This document shows positions 15,845 to 24,928 of a stretch of DNA of 64,000 bases, piece by piece. Numbering within the stretch: the first letter of the stretch is position 1; every line of letters begins with the position of its first letter. Below the pieces are notes generated by a model, which was not told where the DNA came from, made no database searches, and was given only the letters and a program-made list of their open reading frames with translations. The DNA comes from Microtetraspora glauca (GTDB lineage: Bacteria; Actinomycetota; Actinomycetes; Streptomycetales; Streptomycetaceae). Both the position numbers and the translations under genes were made by a program. The stretch covers positions 124,001 through 188,000 of the forward strand of contig JOFO01000001.1 in NCBI GenBank assembly GCA_000721275.1, read 5' to 3'.

Positions 15845-16875
15845 CCGCGGCACCTCGGTTCGGTCACGGCGATGCCGGTCGGCGGTTTCGAGCCGTCGTT
15901 CGTCTTCACGCCGGTCACGCGCGCCTCGCAGAGGTAGAGGTTGAACCAGGAGCCGTACGAGGAGAGCCGGGCGAGGGCGGTCAGCTTGTCGGGGGTCCGG
16001 GCGAGGAACCGTTCGAGGGCGGGGGTGTGGTCGGCGAGGGTGCCGGAGAGCCGGCCGAGTTCGCCGATGTCCTTCTTGAGGGGGGCGCGGGCGTCCTGGA
16101 AGAGGCCGGCGGTGGTGGTGGTGAGGGCGCCCATGGCCTGGACGGCCTCGCCGAGGGGCTTGCGGTCGCCGTCGAAGCCGGTGACGAGCTTCTGGAGGGT
16201 GACGACCAGGTCCTCGAAGCCGGCCTCGCGGTCGTTGAGGGTGGTGAGGACGGTGTTGAGGTGGGTGACGACGTCGCCGATGACCTTGTCCTTGGCGGCG
16301 ACGGTCTTGGTGAGGGAGCCGATGTGGCGGAGCAGGCTGTCGACGGTGCCGCTCTCGCCCTGGAGGACCTGGACGAGGGAGCCGGCGAGGTCGTTGACGT
16401 CGGCGGGCGACAGGCCCTCGAAGAGCGGTTTGAATCCGTTGAAGAGCAGGGTGAGGTCGAGGGCGGGGGTGGTGCGGTCGAGCGGGATGGTCTCGCCGTC
16501 GGCGAGGGTGCCGGTCAGGTCGCCGGTGCCGCGGCCGAGGGAGACGTACCGCTGGCCGACCATGTTGAGGTACTTGACGCCGGCGGTGGCGGAGCGCGGC
16601 AGGGCGCGGTCCTCGCGGACCGTGAAGGTGACCTGGGCGGTGCGGCGCTCCACGACGCGGACGTCGGTGACCTCGCCGACCTTCACTCCGGCGATGCGCA
16701 CGGAGTCGCCCTCGACGAGTCCGGTGACGTCGGTGAAGAGCGCCTTGTAGGAGCGGGTCTCGGAGCCGACGCCGGTGTCGGCGATGCTGAAACCGAGGAC
16801 GGTGGTGGCGACCGCCGTGACCACGACGAAGGCGAGGGACTTGAGGACGGTGCCGGTGAGCGGGGCCCTTCTCAT
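15841..16875 (-). CDS. mceB: MCE family protein, second in operon (MceB position)
   Basis: A 344-residue MCE subunit with transmembrane helix (about 9-29), MCE barrel (about 40-115, RIAGVKVGEVTDV), helical region and C-terminal cysteines (YLCEARV, EPRCRG). The barrel loop is nearly identical to that of the third MCE protein, showing the genes arose by duplication. The ATG at 16875 overlaps the preceding stop by 4 bases. Confidence 0.9.
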   Translation of the reverse strand: MRRAPLTGTVLKSLAFVVVTAVATTVLGFSIADTGVGSETRSYKALFTDVTGLVEGDSVRIAGVKVGEVTDVRVVERRTAQVTFTVREDRALPRSATAGVKYLNMVGQRYVSLGRGTGDLTGTLADGETIPLDRTTPALDLTLLFNGFKPLFEGLSPADVNDLAGSLVQVLQGESGTVDSLLRHIGSLTKTVAAKDKVIGDVVTHLNTVLTTLNDREAGFEDLVVTLQKLVTGFDGDRKPLGEAVQAMGALTTTTAGLFQDARAPLKKDIGELGRLSGTLADHTPALERFLARTPDKLTALARLSSYGSWFNLYLCEARVTGVKTNDGSKPPTGIAVTEPRCRG

Positions 16876-18125
16876 CGGAGGGTCACCTCCGCTCCGCGGA
16901 AGGCGGGGCCCGCGAGCAGGCTGCTCCAGTCGGGCAGTTCCCCGGCGGGGCGCTGGGCGCCGGGGGCGAGGAGTTCGGTGACGAGGTCGTTCTCCTGCGG
17001 GGAGTTGGCGGGCCCGAGGTCCTGGTCGGCCGCGGCGGACGCGCGGGCGGCGGGTGCGGCGGGGACGCCGAGGTAGGGCACCGGATAGCAGCGGGGGCCG
17101 CCGCCGGAGTCGTACCGGGGGGTGTCGCGGCCGGGGACGTACGCGCCGCGCGAGGGCACGGTGGTGACGTCGACGTGCAGTCCGGGGCGGTCGGTGCCCT
17201 TGCCGAGGGCCTTGTCCATGGCGGGCACGAACTGGGCGAGGGTGCGCAGGGTGCACGGGAAGGACGAGGAGTACTCGGCGAGCAGTTCCAGGGTGGGCCG
17301 GCTGGTGGCGCCGAGCCGGATGATCGTGTCCTTGTTCTTGCGGAGGAAGGCGGTGAGGTCCTGGGCGGTGCGGGTGGTGGCGCCGAGGGTGCCGGAGAGC
17401 GCCGCCTCCCGTTCGGCGAGGGTGCCGCTGGTGGTGGTGAAGTCGGTGAGCGCGGTGAGGATGTCCGGGGCGGCGTCCGCGTAGAGGTGGCTGACCTTCA
17501 CGAGTTCCTTCAGGTCCCGGGTGAGGGCGGGCAGGTGGGGGTTGAACTTCTTGAGGTGGGCGTCGAGCGTGGCGAGGGTGTCGCCGAGCTTCTCGCCGCG
17601 TCCTTCGAGGGCCTGGGAGACGGCGGAGAGGGTGGCGGACAGCTTCTGCGGCTGGACGGCGGTGAGCATCGGCAGGACGTTGTCGAGGACCTGCTGGAGT
17701 TCGACGGCGTTGCCGGAGCGGTCCTCGGGGATGACGGCGCCGGGCGCGAGCGGTTCCGGGGCGGGGTTCGCGGGCGGTACGAGGGCGACGAACCGCTCGC
17801 CGAAGAGGGTGGTGGGCAGCATCTGCGCGCGGACGTCGGCGGGGACGTGGCCGAGGGCGCCGGGGCGCAGGGCGAGGGTGAGCCGGGCGCCGTCGCCGGT
17901 GGAGTCGATGGCGCGGACCTCGCCGACGACGACGCCGCGGAGTTTGACCTCGGCGCCGAGGTGCATCTCGTTGCCGGCGCTGCCGGTCTCGACGACGACC
18001 GGGTCGGAGTCGGTGAACCGCTTCTCGTAGACGGCGACCGCGAGCCAGGCGAGCAGCGCGGGCACCAGCAGGAAGACGACGCCGGCGGTGCGGCGGCGCA
18101 GGGTCTGGCCTCGTGGAGCGTTCAT
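16872..18125 (-). CDS. mceA: MCE family protein, first in operon (MceA position)
   Basis: A 417-residue MCE subunit: transmembrane helix (about 13-33), MCE barrel (about 42-122, KLRGVVVGEV), then a long helical region and a Pro/Ala-rich C-terminal tail. Cysteines near the middle (FPCTLRT) and at PRCYPVPY may pair. It follows the permease genes with a single base between the permease stop and this ATG, as in canonical mce operons where yrbE genes precede mceA. Confidence 0.92.
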   Translation of the reverse strand: MNAPRGQTLRRRTAGVVFLLVPALLAWLAVAVYEKRFTDSDPVVVETGSAGNEMHLGAEVKLRGVVVGEVRAIDSTGDGARLTLALRPGALGHVPADVRAQMLPTTLFGERFVALVPPANPAPEPLAPGAVIPEDRSGNAVELQQVLDNVLPMLTAVQPQKLSATLSAVSQALEGRGEKLGDTLATLDAHLKKFNPHLPALTRDLKELVKVSHLYADAAPDILTALTDFTTTSGTLAEREAALSGTLGATTRTAQDLTAFLRKNKDTIIRLGATSRPTLELLAEYSSSFPCTLRTLAQFVPAMDKALGKGTDRPGLHVDVTTVPSRGAYVPGRDTPRYDSGGGPRCYPVPYLGVPAAPAARASAAADQDLGPANSPQENDLVTELLAPGAQRPAGELPDWSSLLAGPAFRGAEVTLR

Positions 18126-18126
18126 C

Positions 18127-18933
18127 TCACCCCGCCACCTTCACGGTCGTGGTCGCGCCCCAGAGGGCCAGCGACAGGAAGAAGTCGGTGACGCTGATCA
18201 GCACGATGGCGTTGCGCACGGACCGGCCGACGGCGATGCCGACGCCGGCGGGGCCGCCGGAGGCCCGGAAGCCGTAGTAGCAGTGGGCGACGATCACCAT
18301 GACGCTGAAGATCAGCACCTTGAGCATCGACAGCAGGACGTCGGTGGGCGACAGGAACAGGTTGAAGTAGTGGTCGTACGTGCCCTCGGACTGCCCGTTG
18401 AAGAGGACGGTGACGGTGCGGGAGGCCAGGTACGAGGAGAGCAGGCCGATCGCGTACAACGGGATGATCGCGACGACGCCGGCGATGATGCGGGTGGTGA
18501 CCAGGTAGGGCATCGAGCGGATGCCCATGCCTTCGAGGGCGTCGACCTCCTCGTTGATCCGCATGGCGCCGAGCTGGGCGGTGAAGCCGGCGCCGACGGT
18601 GGCGGAGAGGGCGAGTCCGGCGACTAGCGGGGCGATCTCGCGGGTGTTGAAGTACGCGGAGACGAAACCGGTGAAGGCGGCGGTGCCGATCTGTTCGAGG
18701 GCGGCGTGGCCCTGGAGGCCGACGACGGTCCCGGTGAACAGCGTCATGGCGATCATGACGCCGATGGTGCCGCCGACGACGCCGAGGCCGCCGGAGCCGA
18801 AGGCGACCTCGGCGAGCAGCCGCTGCACCTCCTTGAGGTAGCGGCGCAGGGTCCTGGGGACCCAGAGGAGGGCCCTCACGTAGAACAGGAGCTGGTCGCC
18901 GGACCGGTCGAGCCAGACGAACGGGGAGGCCAT
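18127..18933 (-). CDS. yrbEB: MlaE/YrbE-type ABC permease, second copy (YrbEB)
   Basis: A 268-residue integral membrane permease of the MlaE family with about five to six hydrophobic segments and the conserved EEVDALEGMGI coupling helix that contacts the ATPase. With the adjacent permease it should form the heterodimeric membrane core of the Mce lipid importer. Length is typical. It is separated from the upstream permease by 5 bases and from mceA by one, consistent with a single transcript. Confidence 0.93.
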   Translation of the reverse strand: MASPFVWLDRSGDQLLFYVRALLWVPRTLRRYLKEVQRLLAEVAFGSGGLGVVGGTIGVMIAMTLFTGTVVGLQGHAALEQIGTAAFTGFVSAYFNTREIAPLVAGLALSATVGAGFTAQLGAMRINEEVDALEGMGIRSMPYLVTTRIIAGVVAIIPLYAIGLLSSYLASRTVTVLFNGQSEGTYDHYFNLFLSPTDVLLSMLKVLIFSVMVIVAHCYYGFRASGGPAGVGIAVGRSVRNAIVLISVTDFFLSLALWGATTTVKVAG

Positions 18934-18938
18934 CTGCC

Positions 18939-19703
18939 TCAGCCTCCCTTCGGCGGGACGATCTGGAGGTAGAGGCCGGTCAGCACCATGTTCACGAAGA
19001 ACAGCAGCAGGAAGGTGATGACGACGGCCTGGTTGACGGCGTCGCCGACGCCCTTGGGGCCGCCGCGGGGGTTGAGTCCGCGGTAGGCGGCGACGATGCC
19101 GGCGATGAACCCGAAAATCAGCGCCTTGAGTTCGCTGACGTACAGGTCGGGCAGCTGGGCGAGGGCGGAGAAGCTGGCGAGGTACGCGCCGGGGGTGCCG
19201 CCCTGGAGGACGATGTTGAAGAAGTAGCCGCCGAGGGTGCCGACGACGGAGACCATGCCGTTGAGGAGGACGGCGACGGCCATGGTGGCGAGGACGCGGG
19301 GGACGACGAGCCGCTGGACCGGCGAGACGCCCATGACCTCCATCGCGTCGAGTTCCTCGCGGATCTTGCGGGAGCCGAGGTCGGCGCAGATCGCGGAGCC
19401 GGCGGCGCCGGCGATGAGGAGCGCCACGATGAGCGGGCTGGCCTGCTGGATGACGGCGAGGACGCTGGCGCCGCCGGTGAAGGACTGGGCGCCGAGCTGC
19501 TGGGTGAGCGAGCCGACCTGGAGGGCGATCACGGCGCCGAACGGGATGGAGACGAGCGCCGCCGGCAGGATGGTGACGCTCGCGACGAACCAGAACTGCT
19601 CGACGAACTCCCGGAACTGGAACGGTCTGCGGAAGACGGCCCGGCTGACCTCGGCGGCCAGGGCGAAGAGCCGGCCGGTCTGCCGCAGCGCGCCGCCGAT
19701 CAC
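18939..19703 (-). CDS. yrbEA: MlaE/YrbE-type ABC permease, first copy (YrbEA)
   Basis: A 254-residue MlaE-family permease with the coupling motif REELDAMEVMGVSP. Its GTG start overlaps the TGA of the ATPase gene (GTGA), which fixes the start although the frame is open much further upstream. It is the partner of the following permease in the Mce transporter membrane core. Confidence 0.92.
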   Translation of the reverse strand: MIGGALRQTGRLFALAAEVSRAVFRRPFQFREFVEQFWFVASVTILPAALVSIPFGAVIALQVGSLTQQLGAQSFTGGASVLAVIQQASPLIVALLIAGAAGSAICADLGSRKIREELDAMEVMGVSPVQRLVVPRVLATMAVAVLLNGMVSVVGTLGGYFFNIVLQGGTPGAYLASFSALAQLPDLYVSELKALIFGFIAGIVAAYRGLNPRGGPKGVGDAVNQAVVITFLLLFFVNMVLTGLYLQIVPPKGG

Positions 19704-20710
19704 GAGCCGCCGCCTGCGGTCGGCGTCGCGACGGTGGGCGCGGCGGCCTGGTGCGCGTAGGTGGCCTGGATGGCGGCGCGGGCGGCGGGCGGCAGCGTGT
19801 CGAGCATGCCGAGGACGCGCTGCCGGCGGCGGACGACCGCGGCGCGCGGGGGCAGTCCGGGCGAGGGCTCCAGCTGGGGGACGAGCGGGCGGGGTACGGG
19901 GGGACCGGCGGGGGCCTGGTGGGCCTCGGCGGCGAGGGTGGCGGCGTCCTTCTCCTCGGACATGCCGATCGGGCCCTCGCGGCGGCCGGCGAGGAACTGG
20001 GTGACGACCGGTTCCTCGCTGGTGAGGAGGACTTCGCGGGGGCCGAAGGTGACGAGTTCGCGGCGGAAGAACATCCCCATGTTGTCGGGGACGGTGGCGG
20101 CGATGTCGAGGTTGTGGGTGACGATCAGCATCGTCGCGTCGATCCGCGCGTTGAGGTCGATCAGCAGCTGGGAGAGGTACGCGGTGCGGACCGGGTCGAG
20201 TCCGGAGTCGGGCTCGTCGCAGAGCACGATCTGCGGGTCGAGGACGAGGGCGCGGGCGAGGCCGGCGCGCTTGCGCATGCCGCCGCTGATCTCGCCGGGG
20301 AGCTTGCCCTCGGCGCCGAGCAGGCCGACGAGGTCGATGCGTTCCATGACGATCTTGCGGATCTCGGACTCGCGCTTGCGGGTGTGCTCGCGGAGCGGGA
20401 AGGCGATGTTGTCGAAGAGCGTCATCGAGCCGAAGAGGGCGCCGTCCTGGAACATGAGGCCGAAGAGCTTGCGGGTCTCGTAGATGTCCCGTTCGGGGCT
20501 GCGGACCATGTCGACGCCGTTGATGAGGACCCGGCCGTGCTGGGGTTTGAGCAGTCCGATGAGCGATTTCAGGAAAACGGTCTTTCCGGTTCCGGAAGGG
20601 CCGAGCATGACGCTCACCTCTCCGGCCGGCAGCGTCAGCGACACGTCCTGCCAGATGTTCTGCTTGCCGAAGGACATGGTGAGCCCCTCGACGACTACTT
20701 CGATTCCCAT
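19700..20710 (-). CDS. Mce transporter ATPase (MceG/Mkl, MlaF-like)
   Basis: A 336-residue ABC ATPase that should power the Mce importer. Walker A is GPSGTGKT (about 37-44), the signature ISGGMRKR, Walker B LCDEPDSGLD and the switch His in VTHNLD are all intact. The ATPase domain ends near residue 245; the remaining 90 residues are a Pro/Ala-rich extension as in mycobacterial MceG. In Mycobacterium mceG is unlinked from the mce operons, whereas here it is the first gene, so the whole transporter is one transcriptional unit starting at the intergenic region after 20710. Confidence 0.93.
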   Translation of the reverse strand: MGIEVVVEGLTMSFGKQNIWQDVSLTLPAGEVSVMLGPSGTGKTVFLKSLIGLLKPQHGRVLINGVDMVRSPERDIYETRKLFGLMFQDGALFGSMTLFDNIAFPLREHTRKRESEIRKIVMERIDLVGLLGAEGKLPGEISGGMRKRAGLARALVLDPQIVLCDEPDSGLDPVRTAYLSQLLIDLNARIDATMLIVTHNLDIAATVPDNMGMFFRRELVTFGPREVLLTSEEPVVTQFLAGRREGPIGMSEEKDAATLAAEAHQAPAGPPVPRPLVPQLEPSPGLPPRAAVVRRRQRVLGMLDTLPPAARAAIQATYAHQAAAPTVATPTAGGGS

Positions 20711-20777
20711 CCCACCTCCAGCGGACGTGCGGGGCGCGTGCGCCGCGGGCGCACGGTAGGCCGTTCTGGATCACCCG

Positions 20778-21094
20778 GACAATAGGTGTGGCGCATATTC
20801 ATTGATCCGCTCCCGCGTTTGTCACCGCGTAGACAAAGTCGGCGGACGTTCTTGTCTCCGCCGCGACAGGATGCCGCGCCGACCTGCGGCTGAGCGGCGA
20901 CTCCCCGGAACGCTACGGCTGAGTAACCTCGCGGGGCAATACCGGATCAGGAGTTTTCACGGAACAGCGCGGCACGCCGGGCGTCTTGTCAGTCCGGAGA
21001 CAATTCGCGGGACAGTTTTGTCAGTCGCGGGCGAAGTGGCGGAATCCCGTCTGCCGGACCCCCCGCCGACCTCGGACGATCGATCAGAATTGTC
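20778..21094. promoter_or_regulatory. Cluster of TTGTC/GACAA half-sites in the mce divergent control region
   Basis: Eight copies of TTGTC or its complement occur in about 320 bases: 20778-20782, 20819-20823, 20832-20836, 20852-20856, 20986-20990, 20999-21003, 21018-21022 and 21090-21094. Several pair into inverted repeats: AGACAA and TTGTCT around 15 bases, TTGTC and GACAA around 8 bases, GACA and TGTC around 4 bases, and TGTCGACA. TTGTCAGTC is repeated directly at 20986 and 21018. This looks like an operator array for a regulator of mce or of the divergent secreted-protein genes. The 615-base gap holds no credible gene. Confidence 0.5.
20795..20824 (-). promoter_or_regulatory. Candidate promoter of the mce operon
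   Basis: On the minus strand, TGACAA (20819-20824) and GAATAT (20795-20800) are 18 bases apart. The predicted start of transcription would be about 75-80 bases before the ATPase ATG. One TTGTC half-site overlaps the -35 element and the AGACAA/TTGTCT repeat lies just upstream, a placement suited to regulation. Confidence 0.45.
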
Positions 21095-21143
21095 GACATT
21101 GCGCACTCCGGAACCAAGCGGATTCCCGCCATCGCTCACCCTC

Positions 21144-21173
21144 TTGACAGGCAATGAGACGACTTCAAAGAAT
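21144..21173 (+). promoter_or_regulatory. Candidate promoter of the secreted-protein genes
   Basis: TTGACA (21144-21149), a consensus -35 hexamer, is followed after 18 bases by AAGAAT (21168-21173). The resulting leader to the ATG at 21326 would be about 145 bases and would contain the GTAAC-type operator-like sequence at 21205-21220. Confidence 0.45.
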
Positions 21174-21204
21174 CATGGTTCACGGCATTGTTCGGCTAAG
21201 TTTC

Positions 21205-21961
<757 letters not shown>

Positions 21962-21972
21962 GGGACCAGGAC

Positions 21973-22016
21973 CCCGCGTCCGTCCGGCCGGCACCCCCCG
22001 GCCGGACGGACGCGGG
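21973..22016. terminator. Long perfect hairpin after the first secreted-protein gene
   Basis: A perfect 19-bp GC-rich stem with a 6-base loop starts 12 bases past the stop. It should stop or strongly attenuate transcription, so the first secreted protein may be made in excess over the two that follow. Confidence 0.8.
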
Positions 22017-22065
22017 CCTGTCCGCGCCCCGACCACCGGCCGTACGACCCCGAGCGGAGCACCAG

Positions 22066-23715
22066 ATGAGAGGCCCACGGCCCACTTCCCGAGCCGGCCG
22101 CGTGCGCGGCGCGACGATCGCCGCGTTCGTGGCGCTCGCCCCCCTGCTCCCCGCGGCGGCCGTCGCGGCGGGATCGCTGCAGGTCGACGCCACGCTGCCG
22201 TACGTCTGCACCCTGCCCTCGGGGCCGCAGCCCGCGACGGTCCGGATCACGGCGGCCTTTCCCGAACGGGCCGCCGTCGGCGAGGAGATACGGCCCGCCG
22301 ACGTCACCACCACGGTGGAGCTCCCGGCGGCGGCGGTCGCCGACCTCACCGCGCTCCAGGCCGCCACCGTACGGGCCGAGACCCGGCTCACGGTCGGCGT
22401 GGCCCAGAACGACCAGCGCACGGAGGCCACCTGGACCGGGACGGCACCCCCCGTGGCCGTCCCCGCCGAAGGGCCCCTCGTCCTCACCGCGACCGGCGAC
22501 GTGCCGACCCTGACGACGGACACCGCCGGCGAACTGACCCTCACCGCCGGGGCCCTCGCGCTGGGCCTCGCCCCGAGCACGGCCGACGGCGCGGCCACCA
22601 CCCCCGCCTCGCTCTCCGTGGACTGCGCGCCCGCGCCGGACGCCGAGGGGCGCACGGTGCTCGCCGGGATCCCGGTCGGCGCGGAGGTCCCGACCGGCGC
22701 GCCGTCCACGCCGGCACCCCCGTCCGCCACCCCGTCCACGGCCGGCCCCTCCCCGCTCTTCCCCAGCCCCTCGCTCCCGGCCGACCGGACGGACCCGGCC
22801 ACGCCGCCCGCCGGCGGAGGGACGCCCGGCACCGCGCCGACCCCCGGCGCCGGGCCGCAGGCGGACGAGGACGGCCCCGTGACGGCCGAGGAGGAGGAGC
22901 AGGAGCAGGAGCCCGGGACCCCGGCGCCCCGGCCGGACGCACCGCCCTGCCGCACCGAGAACCCGACCCCCCTGTCGCTGTCCGCGTACATCACCGGTTA
23001 CAGCAACGTGCGCAAGCTGAACGGCGCCAACCTCATCCCGGTGTCCTGCACCCTGATCGAGCAGGGCCAGGCGGAGTTCGTGGTCAAGCCGGACGGCAGC
23101 GCGCACGTCATCACCCCGGCCGAGGGACGCCTCTCCTACGAGGGACGCCGCCAGACCCCGCCCTTCGAGGCCACCTTCCTCACCTTCGACTTCGTCCCCG
23201 TCAAGGCGACCCTGGTCCTGGAGCAGACGGGACCGATGACCATCGACTCGGACGTCCTGCTCATCTTCCCCACCAACATCCTCACGACGCACGTGCGGGT
23301 CCCGCTGACCCTGCGCGTCCTCGACGTCGAGGTGAACGGCACCCGGCTGGACGTCGGCCCGTCCTGCCGCACGGCGGGGCCGCTGTACTCCCCCGAGCCC
23401 GACCCCGCCACGTACCCCGGCCGGCACCTGGTGCTCGTGGGCCGGGGCAGCCAGACCCTGCCCGACCCGCCCGTCGGCTACATCCTCACCGGCGGCGGTC
23501 CGCTCACCGGCGAGGTGACCATCCCCGCCTTCCGTGGGTGCGGCACCCCCGGTGGCGAGAACCTCGACCGGCTGCTGACCGCCTCCATCTCCGGACCGGG
23601 CAACCACGTCAAGCAGATGCAGGGCAGCACCTGCTCCGTCGGTGTGGACGCCCCTCCCATGGAGTTCTGCACCGAGGACCTCCAGCCGCGCCAGGTCCCC
23701 ACGCCCGAGCGCTGA
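22066..23715 (+). CDS. Secreted DUF6801-like two-domain protein, second of trio
   Basis: A 549-residue exported protein. A signal peptide (about 1-35) is followed by an N-terminal domain (about 38-195) resembling the DUF6801 domain of actinobacterial secreted proteins, beginning DATLPYVCTLPSG. Next comes a Pro/Thr/Ser- and Glu-rich disordered linker (about 215-295) and a C-terminal domain (about 300-545) with several cysteines. There is no LPxTG or transmembrane anchor. Function is unknown. The linker suggests a wall-spanning or extended architecture. The frame is open far upstream, but the ATG at 22066 begins the signal peptide and follows CGAGCGGAG. Confidence 0.82.
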   Translation: MRGPRPTSRAGRVRGATIAAFVALAPLLPAAAVAAGSLQVDATLPYVCTLPSGPQPATVRITAAFPERAAVGEEIRPADVTTTVELPAAAVADLTALQAATVRAETRLTVGVAQNDQRTEATWTGTAPPVAVPAEGPLVLTATGDVPTLTTDTAGELTLTAGALALGLAPSTADGAATTPASLSVDCAPAPDAEGRTVLAGIPVGAEVPTGAPSTPAPPSATPSTAGPSPLFPSPSLPADRTDPATPPAGGGTPGTAPTPGAGPQADEDGPVTAEEEEQEQEPGTPAPRPDAPPCRTENPTPLSLSAYITGYSNVRKLNGANLIPVSCTLIEQGQAEFVVKPDGSAHVITPAEGRLSYEGRRQTPPFEATFLTFDFVPVKATLVLEQTGPMTIDSDVLLIFPTNILTTHVRVPLTLRVLDVEVNGTRLDVGPSCRTAGPLYSPEPDPATYPGRHLVLVGRGSQTLPDPPVGYILTGGGPLTGEVTIPAFRGCGTPGGENLDRLLTASISGPGNHVKQMQGSTCSVGVDAPPMEFCTEDLQPRQVPTPER

Positions 23716-23771
23716 CCCGCCCCGCCCCGCTCCGCTCCGTCCCGCACCCCCGCTCCCAGGAAGGCTCCGCC

Positions 23772-24713
23772 ATGCCCCTCGCCACCCGCACGAAACTGGC
23801 CACCGTCGCCGCCCTCACCGCCCTCGGATCCTTCGCCTCCCTGGGCACGGCCACCGCCGCCGCCCCGGTGCTCAACGGCGGCTGGGGGCCCTCCACCCGG
23901 TGCCCCGTCGACGCCCCGGCGATGCTCGCCACCGACGGCCTCGACACCTCGCCGCAGTGCGTCGTCTCGTACTCCCTCAGCGGCTCCATCAAGCTCGGCA
24001 ACACCACGGTGACGACCGGGAAGACCAACCTCCAGATCGGCGTCGTGCAGAACGCCGACGGCACCAACACGGTCACCGGGCCCGCCGGCGGCGCGCTCAT
24101 CGCCGACTCCGCGACCGTCCCCGGCGGACTGATGGGCCTGATGTGCCCGAGCGACATCCCGTTCATCACCGACATCTGCCGGCAGCTGTCGGACGCGAGC
24201 CTCAACAAGATCACCGCCACCATGGAGTCGGCCGGCACCCCGTCGAACTTCGACCAGATCGCGGGCGTCCTCACCGACCAGCCGATCGTGACCATCCCGG
24301 TCCGGATCCGCCTCCAGAACCCGTTCCTCGGCGACAACTGCTACATCGGCACCAAGTCCGACCCGATCCTGCTCCGCATCAAGAACCGCACCGCCCCCGA
24401 GTTCGGCGTCGAGCGCTTCGACGGCGACGGCACCGCGAACGAGGAGGGCGACATGAGCCGCCTCAACCTCCTCGGCGCCACCCAGTACGACGACTCCTTC
24501 GCCGTCCCCGGCGCGAGCGGCTGCGGCCTCGGCTGGTTCGGCATCATCGACGCGGCGGTCAACCTGAAGACCGGCCTGCCCTCCCCCGCCGGCCGCAACC
24601 AGCTCACGCTCAACAACACCCAGACCTTCCTGACCGGCCTGTTCGCCCCCGGACTCGCCGCCCCGAACGCCGGCAAGGTCTTCTCGCAGAACTGGCACTC
24701 CGCCGTCAACTAA
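23772..24713 (+). CDS. Secreted protein of unknown function, third of trio
   Basis: A 313-residue protein with a signal peptide (about 1-30, cleavage near ATAAAP). The mature protein has about eight cysteines, several in pairs (STRCPV, PQCVVS, LMCPSD, DICRQL, DNCYIG, SGCGLG), typical of a disulfide-stabilised extracellular domain. I recognise no catalytic motif. AGGAAGG precedes the ATG by 8 bases. It lies 56 bases after the second gene of the trio with no hairpin between, so the two are probably cotranscribed. Confidence 0.82.
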   Translation: MPLATRTKLATVAALTALGSFASLGTATAAAPVLNGGWGPSTRCPVDAPAMLATDGLDTSPQCVVSYSLSGSIKLGNTTVTTGKTNLQIGVVQNADGTNTVTGPAGGALIADSATVPGGLMGLMCPSDIPFITDICRQLSDASLNKITATMESAGTPSNFDQIAGVLTDQPIVTIPVRIRLQNPFLGDNCYIGTKSDPILLRIKNRTAPEFGVERFDGDGTANEEGDMSRLNLLGATQYDDSFAVPGASGCGLGWFGIIDAAVNLKTGLPSPAGRNQLTLNNTQTFLTGLFAPGLAAPNAGKVFSQNWHSAVN

Positions 24714-24928
24714 CGGCCACCCAGGGGTGATTACCGGCCGACTCCGCCGCACACCCCCTTCCCTGAGAGCTGAGTCCTGCTCAACTTGTGTACAGCACAG
24801 ATCGGTTGCTCTAGCTTTCAGCAGTCCACATCGGTACGTACCTGACGGCCCCTGCGGCGTCCGCCCACCCGGCGGGCGCCGCAGCGCCGCTCCCCCACCG
24901 GTCACGTAGCAGAGCAAGGGATCGGTTC
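24714..24928 (+). promoter_or_regulatory. Intergenic region before the PucR-type regulator
   Basis: This 215-base gap includes a low-GC stretch around 24781-24830. TTGTGT (24786-24791) and TCTAGC (24810-24815) are 18 bases apart and could be a weak promoter. A GCGCCGC-rich palindromic stretch follows near 24860-24890. No gene is seen. Confidence 0.3.

Noticed and set aside
18939..20774. Long open frame continuing upstream of yrbEA
   Set aside because: The upstream two thirds overlap the ATPase gene in another frame. The GTGA junction gives the correct start.
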